From: Flavobacteriales bacterium
GTDB taxonomy: Bacteria; Bacteroidota; Bacteroidia; Flavobacteriales_C; GCA-002722245
DNA: 64,000 nucleotides
Direction of reading: 5' to 3'
Assembly (NCBI GenBank): GCA_002722245.1
Contig: PBLA01000019.1
Span: forward strand, 1-64,000
This document shows, in pieces, positions 9,282-18,796 of the stretch. A program made the translations under genes and the position numbers. The notes beneath the pieces were generated by a model, which saw only the letters and a list, made by a program, of their open reading frames with translations, was not told the origin of the DNA and made no database searches. How positions within the stretch are numbered: the stretch's first letter is position 1; every line of letters starts with the position of its first letter.

Positions 9282-10238
9282 ATGGCAAAATCCAGAATTA
9301 AAACACTTTTGATAGGCCTTACAATAGGAGTCCTCTATGCATTTATAATAATGCTAATTGTTACGCATTATCATCAAAATGTATCAATTGCTTATATTTT
9401 TATCTTACCGTTAATTCTCGGTGCTATTCCAGTTTTGTTTTCGACAAAAGAACAGCTTAAATCATATAAGACATATTTAATTCTCCCTTGGGGAATAACA
9501 ATGACATTTTTCTTTTTGGCTTGGGCTTTTGGTTTTGAGGGAATGATATGTTTAACCATAATTGTGGCACCTTTCTTGGCTTTAGGAACTGTAGGAGCCT
9601 TTATATACAGACTTATAAAACTTAAAAATAGTGGCAAAGGCACTAAGCTATATTTTTCATTGTTAGTTCCTTTAGGTTTTCTTTTGTTGGAAAATAATAT
9701 TAAACCCGAAAATCAGATTCATACTGTAAAAACTAGCATAGAAATTAGCGCTGATAAGTCTATAGTTTGGGAAAATATAAAAAACGTAAAAAATATTAAC
9801 CCAAATGAAATTAAACCTCATTTCATCCACCTAATTGGAATACCAAAGCCGCTAGACGGAGAACTTGATAAAGAACACATAGGTGGTGTAAGGAGCATAA
9901 CTTGGGAAAAGGGAATCCTATTCGAAGAAAAAATAAAATCTTGGAAGGAAGGTTATGGATTTACTTACGATATTAACGTGGATCCTAATTCAATTCCTCC
10001 TTCCACACTAGATGAACATGTCATGATAGGCGGCAGGTACTTTGATGTTATTGAGGGTGGTTATAAAATTAAAAATACTGGATTTAATACCAATCTAGTG
10101 ACTTTATCATGCACCTATAGAATAACTACTAATCTTAACTTTTATAGCAAATGGTGGGCTGACTTCATACTTGAGGACTTTAATGAAATGATACTGGAAG
10201 TCATTAAAAAAAGAAGTGAATCAATTACAAAAAAATAA
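9282..10238 (+). CDS. Membrane protein with C-terminal SRPBCC-like domain
   Basis: N-terminal TM helices; HTVKTSIEISADKSIVWENIKNVKNI... resembles SRPBCC/polyketide cyclase-like domains. Confidence 0.6.
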   Translation: MAKSRIKTLLIGLTIGVLYAFIIMLIVTHYHQNVSIAYIFILPLILGAIPVLFSTKEQLKSYKTYLILPWGITMTFFFLAWAFGFEGMICLTIIVAPFLALGTVGAFIYRLIKLKNSGKGTKLYFSLLVPLGFLLLENNIKPENQIHTVKTSIEISADKSIVWENIKNVKNINPNEIKPHFIHLIGIPKPLDGELDKEHIGGVRSITWEKGILFEEKIKSWKEGYGFTYDINVDPNSIPPSTLDEHVMIGGRYFDVIEGGYKIKNTGFNTNLVTLSCTYRITTNLNFYSKWWADFILEDFNEMILEVIKKRSESITKK

Positions 10239-10503
10239 AAAGCAACTAACTCATTAAGTGATCTGTTTAAAAGAAACTTTTAATTTGTATTGATGCAAAA
10301 TATAATATTTTATAATTCGAAAGCTCGCTTGCAAAAGCGCCTATAAAAATATCAGAATCCTGATGAATATATCAAAGCTTTGGGTGGGCTCTCCCCTTTT
10401 AATTATCTTCGGGAAAATAAATTTGTTTTGAAATAAACCTATTCTACTTCCAGGAAATTTGTTTCTTAATTTAAAAACTAAAAAACCAATTTAAACTAGC
10501 ATT

Positions 10504-10950
10504 ATGAAAAAAATTATATTAATTATTGCGTTAACTATTACTTCTTATTCTGTATCATTTGGACAAGTAGATGAAAATTATGTAAAAACATTAAAAACAA
10601 TGTTTAAAGTAACAGGTAGTGAAGAAACCTATAGTACGGTTATTAAACAAATGTTTACAATGTTTAAAGAGCAATATTCTAACGTGGAGGAAAAAACATG
10701 GGTTGAACTTGAAAAAGAATTTCAAAAAACCTCAATAAACGATCTTGTTAGAATGTTAGCACCTGTTTACGTAAAATATTTAAATCAGGAAGAATTACAG
10801 GAATTAATAGACTTTTATAGTTCACCTGTCGGAAAAAAAATTGCTCAAAGTACGCCTTTAATAACCCAAGAATCCATGCAAATTGGCCAAGAATGGGGCA
10901 AAAAAATAGGTGAAGAGTTTGTTCAAAAAATGAAAAAGAAGGGGTATTAG
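10504..10950 (+). CDS. DUF2059-like secreted protein
   Basis: Signal peptide; LAPVYVKYLNQEELQELIDFYSSPVGKKIAQSTPLITQESMQIGQEWG is typical of DUF2059. Confidence 0.85.
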   Translation: MKKIILIIALTITSYSVSFGQVDENYVKTLKTMFKVTGSEETYSTVIKQMFTMFKEQYSNVEEKTWVELEKEFQKTSINDLVRMLAPVYVKYLNQEELQELIDFYSSPVGKKIAQSTPLITQESMQIGQEWGKKIGEEFVQKMKKKGY

Positions 10951-11122
10951 ATTGGATACCTAAAATAGGTAAACAATTCAATTATTGAATACTCTTTAAA
11001 CAAAAGAGAACGATCATCAATTTAATATAATAACGTATTCAAAACTTTATTTAGAAGCTAAATCATCTAGTGATTGATCTCTCTATTGATTTTAGCTGTA
11101 GACTAATCGTAAAGCGTTATTA

Positions 11123-11195
11123 ATAAATTGCCGAATTTATTTTTATCTCTTCTACTCAAAAATCATTTTCTAAATATTATTTTCTTTAATTGGTA
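11123..11195. repeat. Degenerate partial copy of the A/B repeat (copy D)
   Basis: ttattaataaattgccgaatttatttttatctcttctactcaaaaatcattttctaaatatta aligns with ~6345-6412 of copy B. Confidence 0.5.
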
Positions 11196-11287
11196 AAACT
11201 TTTGCAGATAACAAACAATAAAATACTAATCGAAGAAAATTAACATTATATTGAACAAAATTTATATGTTTTTGAAATTTAAATAAT

Positions 11288-11920
11288 ATGACAAACAAAT
11301 TATTTGGCGCTCACTATTTTGATTCAAAACAGTCAGATATTTTTGAATCCAACGAAGATCAGCTCTATTTTTTTAGAACATTTATAGGAAATCACAAACT
11401 TCAAATTGAGAAAGGAGACTGTGTTTATTATTTCGACGAAAAATTAAAGAATGCAATTGTTAAAAAAGGTCCCTGTGAAGTTTCAAGCTATCATTTAGCT
11501 ACTATTTTAAGAGGTTATATGCATCCAGATGCCGTAATCTCCCTTCAAGGAGTAACAACTCTCCCTTATGTTAATGGTTGCTCAACTAAACAACTTTTTT
11601 CACCTATTAGATTAGGAGATCCAACATTACAGTATTTAAAAATGCCTCCATCTAGTAGAGAACAAGAACATCATATACATTCTACATTTAGAGTTGTATT
11701 AATTCTTTCTGGGAGAGCAAAAAGTATCGTAGGTATGGATAATACAAGCATAGCAACTGAATTAAAACCAGGGAGCATATGTATTTTGGAACCTATGTGC
11801 CCTCATCATTTTGAAAGTTATCCTGAAGAAAGTTTGATAGCTATTCCTTTACATATTTTTTCCTCAGTTGGTTCATCGGAAAAAAATCATCCAATGTTTA
11901 ATGGTACAGTTTTGATATAA
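11288..11920 (+). CDS. Cupin-domain protein
   Basis: EQEHHIHSTFRVVLILSGRAKSIV...ELKPGSICILEPMCPHHFESYPEESLIAIPLHIF resembles a cupin metal-binding barrel. Confidence 0.65.
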   Translation: MTNKLFGAHYFDSKQSDIFESNEDQLYFFRTFIGNHKLQIEKGDCVYYFDEKLKNAIVKKGPCEVSSYHLATILRGYMHPDAVISLQGVTTLPYVNGCSTKQLFSPIRLGDPTLQYLKMPPSSREQEHHIHSTFRVVLILSGRAKSIVGMDNTSIATELKPGSICILEPMCPHHFESYPEESLIAIPLHIFSSVGSSEKNHPMFNGTVLI

Positions 11921-12303
11921 TGAAAGATCATCAGATAGACTCAATAATTAATAATTTTTTGAACGATTTTAACAAAATGTGCCAATCTGAAAGAAAAGAT
12001 TTTCTGGAGAGAGAGCAAACTGTTAATTACGAATATGGGTCAGAAATAAAAAAATATAAGGTAGTATATCAAGTAAGAAAAAGTAAAAATATATGGTTAA
12101 TTGAAGCCGTTAATAATGGCTTTTGGATATTTAAGAAAAGATTTCCATTATTTAAAATAACGCGAAAGAAAGATAAAATCAACCTAACTGGATTGTTCAC
12201 TCATTCCATTAAAGATTTCGAACTAAAAGATTTGGAAAACAAACTCAAACTCTATTTATCAATTTGTAAGAATCAACCGAATGATATTTTCACCAAATCT
12301 TGA
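11920..12303 (+). CDS. Hypothetical protein, translationally overlapped with both neighbours
   Basis: TAATG 1-nt overlap with the upstream stop; 23-nt overlap with the downstream ORF. Confidence 0.6.
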   Translation: MKDHQIDSIINNFLNDFNKMCQSERKDFLEREQTVNYEYGSEIKKYKVVYQVRKSKNIWLIEAVNNGFWIFKKRFPLFKITRKKDKINLTGLFTHSIKDFELKDLENKLKLYLSICKNQPNDIFTKS

Positions 12304-13309
12304 TTCCCCTCTTTACTACCTAACTAAAAAACAGCTTTTCAACCAATACAGAAGATTGGCAAACCCTATTTATTTAAAAAGTTGTCAATTTTTTGGCGCG
12401 ACGCTTATCGATCGAACAAAAACTTTAGAGTCTGGATTTGAGTTTGAAATTATTGATAAAATTCCAGTATCCACTTCGTCTTTATCTTTTGAAGAAATTT
12501 GCACAAATCGAGCAAAAGATATCGTATTTCAAAATAAGAAAGCGCTCAATATCTTATGGTCTGGAGGAATTGATTCAACAGTAGCCTTAATTTCAATACT
12601 AAAGGTATTAGATAATCAATTTGACATTTCAAGATTAAAAGTTCTACTTTCTAAGGAATCAATAAAGGAATATCCATCCTTTTATAATGATGTCATTCAA
12701 AAACATCTGAACCACACAATAATAGATGGGACTATTTATGAAAATATTTACAGTAATGATACAATTATTACCGGAGAGCATGGGGATCAATTATTTGGTA
12801 GTGATAAATTGAAATATACTGTTATTTCAAAAGATGCTTTCAGTAATTATGAAAATATATTAGATTTCGTAATTTCTAGAAAGCTTGGCACTAATAAATT
12901 TACTGATGAAATAATCAACTACCTGTCCCCTTTTGTTAAAAAATGTCCATTTAAAGTTTCTACACTTTATGATTATTTATGGTGGATAAATTTTGGATTA
13001 AAGTGGCAAACTGTTTCAATGAGAATTTTAAGTGGTATCGGAAGAAATTCATATAATCTTGAGAAGGATGTATTCCATTTTTTTAAAAGTGATGAATTTC
13101 AAATCTGGTCTATCAATAATCATTGTCGTAAAATAAAAACAGAATGGAATTCATACAAGTACATTGCTAAAGATTTAATCTACAACTTCCACAAGGATGA
13201 AGACTATTTATTGAACAAAGAGAAAGAACCCTCTTTGAAAGAGGTGATAAAAATAAGAACTAAACCATTAAAAATGGTTTGGAACAAAAATTCACACAAG
13301 AAAACCTAA
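12281..13309 (+). CDS. Asparagine-synthase-like PP-loop ATP pyrophosphatase (no glutaminase domain)
   Basis: KALNILWSGGIDSTVALISILKVL (SGGxDS PP-loop) and DTIITGEHGDQLFGSDK (AsnB-like GxxGDQLFG). Confidence 0.75.
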   Translation: MIFSPNLDSPLYYLTKKQLFNQYRRLANPIYLKSCQFFGATLIDRTKTLESGFEFEIIDKIPVSTSSLSFEEICTNRAKDIVFQNKKALNILWSGGIDSTVALISILKVLDNQFDISRLKVLLSKESIKEYPSFYNDVIQKHLNHTIIDGTIYENIYSNDTIITGEHGDQLFGSDKLKYTVISKDAFSNYENILDFVISRKLGTNKFTDEIINYLSPFVKKCPFKVSTLYDYLWWINFGLKWQTVSMRILSGIGRNSYNLEKDVFHFFKSDEFQIWSINNHCRKIKTEWNSYKYIAKDLIYNFHKDEDYLLNKEKEPSLKEVIKIRTKPLKMVWNKNSHKKT

Positions 13310-13346
13310 ACCGAATTAATCATATTTCAACTTAGATTTTATTTTA

Positions 13347-14381
13347 ATGAAAATATCTAAATCAAAATTATTAGATGCATGCTCAAAAGCTGGATTAGAT
13401 AATATATCCGCAAAAAAAATTTGGGTTGAGCTTGAAAAAGAAAACTCATCAAAGTTCAACATAGAAAACTTAGCCTATTATTTTGGAGCATTAATAATTA
13501 TGTCTTCAATGGGTTGGTTTATGACTGAGGCTTGGGATAGCATTGGTGGTTTGGGAATATCTTTTCTTGGGACTATTTATTTTGTGATATTTTTGATATT
13601 TGGGCGACATCTTTGGTTTATTAAAAAACTTACTATTGCAGGAGGACTTCTCATCACTGTGTCAATATGGATGGTCCCATTGATCATTTTTGGCATTGAA
13701 AAATACACTGACCTTTGGCCACAAGATTCTCAAGGTAGTTTCCAGGATTATCATGTTTGGATTAGGGGTTCTTGGATAATCATGGAAATAGCCACAATTA
13801 TTGCAGGTTTTATTGCTTTAAAATTCATTCGGTTTCCTTTTTTGAGTTTTCCGATAGCGTTTTCATTATGGTATTTATCAATGGACTTAACACCTATTCT
13901 TAAAGGTAGTATAGACTTTAGTTGGGAGCAAAAACAATTGGTTTCAATATACTTTGGCTTAGCATTACTTCTATTTTCATACTTTATTGATAGAAAGTTT
14001 AAAGATGATTTTGCTTTTTGGGGCTATTTATTTGGTCTACTTGCTTTTTGGGGAGGCTTATCTTTGTTAAATAGTGACAGTGAATTAAACAAATTTTTTT
14101 ACTGTTTGATAAACTTTGTTTTTATTTTTCTTTCTGTAATCATTCAAAGGCGCGTCTTTATAATTTTTGGCTCGATTGGTGTTTTTTATTACATAGGGCA
14201 TTTGGCTTTCAAAGTATTTAAAGATTCTTTATTATTCCCAATTGCTTTGAGTATTTTAGGTATAATCATTATTTTTTTAGGTATAAAATACAATAGAAAT
14301 AAAGAATATATCGAAAGAAAATTAGTTCAACTATTACCACCTTTTTTAATTAACCTCAATCCTAACAAAAGAGATAATTAA
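13347..14381 (+). CDS. Multi-pass membrane protein, DUF2157-like
   Basis: N-terminal soluble segment followed by many TM helices. Confidence 0.5.
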   Translation: MKISKSKLLDACSKAGLDNISAKKIWVELEKENSSKFNIENLAYYFGALIIMSSMGWFMTEAWDSIGGLGISFLGTIYFVIFLIFGRHLWFIKKLTIAGGLLITVSIWMVPLIIFGIEKYTDLWPQDSQGSFQDYHVWIRGSWIIMEIATIIAGFIALKFIRFPFLSFPIAFSLWYLSMDLTPILKGSIDFSWEQKQLVSIYFGLALLLFSYFIDRKFKDDFAFWGYLFGLLAFWGGLSLLNSDSELNKFFYCLINFVFIFLSVIIQRRVFIIFGSIGVFYYIGHLAFKVFKDSLLFPIALSILGIIIIFLGIKYNRNKEYIERKLVQLLPPFLINLNPNKRDN

Positions 14382-14603
14382 AAATTGATATCACCCCCGT
14401 TTTATTAATCATTTCAAAGTATGAGCACCAATTTGATTAGATTTAAGCTTAGATGGAAATCAGTATAGTATAATTCTACATTTGTTTTCTTTTATTATAA
14501 TAATTAATCACTATTCTTTAAGTTATTTTACTTTAAGACTTTTTCCATTCTTAAAGTAAAAAACTAACAAGTATATTCATTTAAAAAGTAAATAGGTTAG
14601 ATA

Positions 14604-15635
14604 TTACCTAATAACGTTTAAAACACCTCTTTTGTATCTTCTCACAATTTGATTTCCCTCTGTTAAAATTTCATATGTTATGAGCCATGGATAAATGCCT
14701 TGAGGAAAAGTATCAAAAGTCCAGGTAGAGGGTGAACTTTTGTAAACATTTAATTTTCCTCCCCATCGATTAAATAGAACTAAATCTAAATTTAACAACC
14801 CCGAATAATATATTTCTAATTCATCATTAACTCCATCTCCATTTGGTGTTATCGTATTAGGAACATATAAATTAAACGGACATTTTTCCTTAACCTTTAG
14901 GGTCTCTATAACACAGCCTTCATTTGTAACACCTCTATATTGTCCAGTTTTGAAAATATAATCTCTAAAAATATCTCCTGAAACAATGTGTTCAAATTGA
15001 AAAATGTTTAAATCTATAGAGTCTAAATAAATACTTTCATTTAAATCTTCACACAAGTATAAGTCATCCAATTTTGGAACTTTATGAAGTTCTACTTCAA
15101 AATTCTGAATATTTATACAATTAACATTTGAAATAATAAATTCATAGTTTCCAGGATTCACTATTATATTATCAGATTCTACTGAGCCATCAACCCAATC
15201 TAAAAAATAATCTTTTGTATTTATTGAATTTAACACCTTTAGAGTATCACCATCACATATTTTATATCGATTTTGAATCTCAAGATAGGGTATCTCTTCT
15301 TTAGAAACGTAAACTGTGTCAGATTCAATACATCCAGATGTGTTTTCTACAGTAAAAAAATAATACCCCGAATCTGTAACTAATATTGACTTAGTATTAA
15401 AAACTTCATTTTTCGATGAGGTCCACTCAAATTTAAATTCTCCAAGATTGTCATGAATATTGGAACGAAACTCTATAGCATCTCCCTCACATAGAGCTAA
15501 ATCTGGTCCTAAATCAAGACCTATAGGATTAATATCACATTGAGAAAAGACAGAAAACCCCACTCCTAATATTAGAAGTAGGGTGTGATTAATTTTACTT
15601 AATGACTGAAACTCTCTGAGAATGAGATTTTCCAT
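14604..15635 (-). CDS. Gliding motility-associated C-terminal domain (T9SS type B) protein
   Basis: C-terminal YVPNTITPNGDGVNDELEIYYSGLLNLDLVLFNRWGGKLNVY...GIYPWLITYE. Confidence 0.9.
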   Translation of the reverse strand: MENLILREFQSLSKINHTLLLILGVGFSVFSQCDINPIGLDLGPDLALCEGDAIEFRSNIHDNLGEFKFEWTSSKNEVFNTKSILVTDSGYYFFTVENTSGCIESDTVYVSKEEIPYLEIQNRYKICDGDTLKVLNSINTKDYFLDWVDGSVESDNIIVNPGNYEFIISNVNCINIQNFEVELHKVPKLDDLYLCEDLNESIYLDSIDLNIFQFEHIVSGDIFRDYIFKTGQYRGVTNEGCVIETLKVKEKCPFNLYVPNTITPNGDGVNDELEIYYSGLLNLDLVLFNRWGGKLNVYKSSPSTWTFDTFPQGIYPWLITYEILTEGNQIVRRYKRGVLNVIR

Positions 15636-18600
15636 CTATTTTGATAACTGTAAAATATAAACCGGAGCCAATATTAGATAAATCTAACTGATAAGTATAC
15701 TCTCCTGATTTAATTGATTCTTGTAATATCAGTTCCCCTGCAAGATTATATAAGTTAATCTTTGAGTTTTTCATATTGAGATCATTATCATAAATTCTTA
15801 CATTCAAAACACCATTTGATGGATTTGGATAAATTTCATATTCAAAACTAATAGGGTCAACCTCCTCAGTGCTAACACTCCATGGCTTACATTGAGACTT
15901 AATATATGCTTTAAATTTAGAGTCTCTTTTTGCTGAAAATCCGTCACTTAATATAATTTTATTTCCAGCTTCAAGATTCAATTCAGCATATTCATTAATT
16001 GTAACACCCTCAGAGCAAGAACTTGACATTTGGATTCTTTCATATGCAACAATATCATCATTTACATCTTCATATTCACCACAAATTTCTTCAATCTGAG
16101 AAACACCCCAAATATAACCTGTATTCATAACCAAATAATCAACTTTTTTCGTACACCCATTTTGATCTGTTATGATTACATTTTCCTCAGAATCTTCAGT
16201 AATGGGGGATTTTAATGACATTGTTGGAGAAGATGTGTTATTACTAACGTTTATAAAATTATCACTCCAATCCCATGTAAAAGGTTGATCACCTGAGGAT
16301 ATTGAAACATCTGGCTTTGATGAATTTAATTCGCATAACTTTAAATTTGCAACCTCAACATCAATTTTATTATATATTTCTACACCAATCTCATCTTCTG
16401 AAACACATCCGTTAGCATCTCTTATTGTCAGAGTGTATGTCATACTTTCAGAAGCGTCTGAAATCGGATTCAAGATTGAATTACTTGATAAATTAGTTTC
16501 AGGAGTCCATTCAACATCATAACTTCCTGACCCACCAGAAACTGTAGCTTCCAATCCAATTGGAACTCCCTCACAATGAATTAAGTCATCACCTGCATAA
16601 ATATCTGGTTTAGAAGAATTAACCGTAACCGCGATATTTTCACTTGCTGTACATCCTGCTTCATCAGTTACAGTTAATGTATACAAGGTACTTTCTAACG
16701 GCTTGGCTAAAGCATCAAATTTAGTTGGATCACTAATTCCATCAGTTGGATGCCAATCGTATGAATAATCTCCAAACCCCTCAGTTGAGGCACTAGCCAA
16801 CTGAACACCGGAAGATTCATCAAAACAAATATCTTTATCTCCTAATGAATTAACTTGGGGTTTACTCACCGTAAAAAGAACATCATCACTTGAACTACAC
16901 CCATTAACATCCGTAACTGTCAATGTATAATTTGTAGTATTTATAGGTGATGCTTCCGGATTTTCAATGTCATAATTATCTAGCCCATCCATAGGAGACC
17001 ATTGATATGATAAAATACCATAATCACTATTTCCCGCCGGATCTCCACCTATAACTTTAGTCCCTGAAAAACAAACAACAACATCATTACCAGCGTCCAC
17101 ATCTGGTAGTTCAGTTGTGGAAACTAAAACTTCATCTGTTGAAGAACATCCATTAGCGTCATTTACAGTAACAGTAATTGACTCTGTAGAGTTCACTACA
17201 ACTTCAGGACTAGCTTCAGTTGAGGAAAAGCCACTTGGTGAACTCCAAATATATGAATACGAGCCACTACCTCCAGAGGCTGTTGGATAACCTCCTAAAA
17301 TTGTTTTAGCTTGAGAACAAATGGTTCTTTCTTCGCCTGCATTTGCAACAGGATAATTATTAGATACTATTACACTAACAACATCAAAGTCTTTACAACC
17401 TAAATTATCAGTAACTCTTAAAATATAGTCTTGAGAATTTGGTAAATTACCAACTGGGCGTTTTGTAGAAATTGAACTTAATCCAATACTTGGCGACCAA
17501 TTATATGAAACACCACTTGAGCTAGACGGATTTAACTGAAAGTCTAAATTTTCACAAACTTTTATATTTGATCCAGCATCAACCCATGGATTTTGGGTTT
17601 TAACAGTAACTTTATCGGTACTTTTGACTCCGTTATTATCTGTAACCTCTAAAGTATATACTGTATTTGAACTAAGGTTTGACACAGTTATATTTGAAGA
17701 GGATCCAATTATTGTACTTCCTCTTTTCCATCTGTAACTATAAGGTGAAGTACCATAGGAAGCAGACCCATATAATGTAACACTACCATTCGAACCGCTA
17801 GAATAACCTGATCTACAAACAATCTTATCAGAACCAGCATTAGCCTCCACACCCTTTGTTACTGTAATATAATTAGTAATAGTTTTCGTAACATAACTAG
17901 CTCCGTTTTTCGCTTTCAATGTAACAGTATATTTACCAGGAGTATTATACTTTATGCCAGACGGATTTTGAGAAGTTGAGCTAGTAGTAACGGCTCCAGG
18001 AAAACTCCACACCCATGAATTTGGACAACTTGTTGATTTATCAGTAAAGTTGATAGATGTTCCCGCAGGAAAGGAAGTTCTTGAAGCAGAAAAAGACACA
18101 GATGGAGGTTTTTTGTAAGTAATTACAGAAGATACAGACTGAACAACAAAACCTCCAACATTGTCACCCATGGCCATTATCTGTATATAAAATTCTTGAG
18201 CTGAAGAATTCATGAAATTTATATTCGAATTACTTAAAGTAAATGTCTGTGTAATGTAGGATCCTCTTGGGGTTGTAATATTTTTTTGCCCTACGAAACT
18301 CGTCAAACTACTGGAACCATTAGATAAACAGTCGTATATATTGCCAGGCCAAGTTTGGTTACCGCATGATGACTTTCTTACAGTTAATCCATAATTTCCG
18401 TTTCCACTGGTTATAACAGGATTATCACCAAACTCATCTTCATTTGCATGCCTCATTAATTTTATTGTAACTGATACAGATTGAATTTGATCATTTCTAA
18501 TATTTGGATGTGAAAACTTAAACTCTGCCTGCTTATGGGTATATTTCCTATTGATAATATCCCACGATGTTCTGGTATATGTCTGAAAAGAACCAAATCT

Positions 18601-18795
18601 AATTCCACTAGGAGAACTTGCAGAATTTGATTCAAAAGATATAAAACTAGAACTAATATTTTGAACTTCTGACGCCCCCTTAACTGAAATTTTAGAATGA
18701 TTCATAGTATAAGTGCCTGTTTCACAAGGAGACTGACAAAAACTAATATTTCCAAGACTTAATAGGACTAATAATCCTAATATTTTTTTCATCAC
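15595..18795 (-). CDS. Large cell-surface protein: PKD domain, tandem SprB-like repeats, 3-coathanger-like segment, T9SS type A sorting domain
   Basis: PKD PPSVSFSASRTSFPAGTSINFTDKS; ~7 repeats of the form AG.D..VC...YTLTVTD.NGCS; VTINEYAELNLEAGNKIILSDGFSA; C-terminal YPNPSNGVLNVRIYD. Confidence 0.9.
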   Translation of the reverse strand: MMKKILGLLVLLSLGNISFCQSPCETGTYTMNHSKISVKGASEVQNISSSFISFESNSASSPSGIRFGSFQTYTRTSWDIINRKYTHKQAEFKFSHPNIRNDQIQSVSVTIKLMRHANEDEFGDNPVITSGNGNYGLTVRKSSCGNQTWPGNIYDCLSNGSSSLTSFVGQKNITTPRGSYITQTFTLSNSNINFMNSSAQEFYIQIMAMGDNVGGFVVQSVSSVITYKKPPSVSFSASRTSFPAGTSINFTDKSTSCPNSWVWSFPGAVTTSSTSQNPSGIKYNTPGKYTVTLKAKNGASYVTKTITNYITVTKGVEANAGSDKIVCRSGYSSGSNGSVTLYGSASYGTSPYSYRWKRGSTIIGSSSNITVSNLSSNTVYTLEVTDNNGVKSTDKVTVKTQNPWVDAGSNIKVCENLDFQLNPSSSSGVSYNWSPSIGLSSISTKRPVGNLPNSQDYILRVTDNLGCKDFDVVSVIVSNNYPVANAGEERTICSQAKTILGGYPTASGGSGSYSYIWSSPSGFSSTEASPEVVVNSTESITVTVNDANGCSSTDEVLVSTTELPDVDAGNDVVVCFSGTKVIGGDPAGNSDYGILSYQWSPMDGLDNYDIENPEASPINTTNYTLTVTDVNGCSSSDDVLFTVSKPQVNSLGDKDICFDESSGVQLASASTEGFGDYSYDWHPTDGISDPTKFDALAKPLESTLYTLTVTDEAGCTASENIAVTVNSSKPDIYAGDDLIHCEGVPIGLEATVSGGSGSYDVEWTPETNLSSNSILNPISDASESMTYTLTIRDANGCVSEDEIGVEIYNKIDVEVANLKLCELNSSKPDVSISSGDQPFTWDWSDNFINVSNNTSSPTMSLKSPITEDSEENVIITDQNGCTKKVDYLVMNTGYIWGVSQIEEICGEYEDVNDDIVAYERIQMSSSCSEGVTINEYAELNLEAGNKIILSDGFSAKRDSKFKAYIKSQCKPWSVSTEEVDPISFEYEIYPNPSNGVLNVRIYDNDLNMKNSKINLYNLAGELILQESIKSGEYTYQLDLSNIGSGLYFTVIKIDGKSHSQRVSVIK

Positions 18796-18796
18796 T

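Noticed and set aside
1-11200. Calling the repeat zone a canonical integron
   Set aside because: No IntI-like gene in the window, and the repeat ends do not clearly match GTTRRRY/RYYYAAC core sites; kept as a cassette-like hypothesis only.
11288-13309. Lasso peptide cluster
   Set aside because: No transglutaminase-like B protein, no RRE and no plausible precursor ORF seen nearby.
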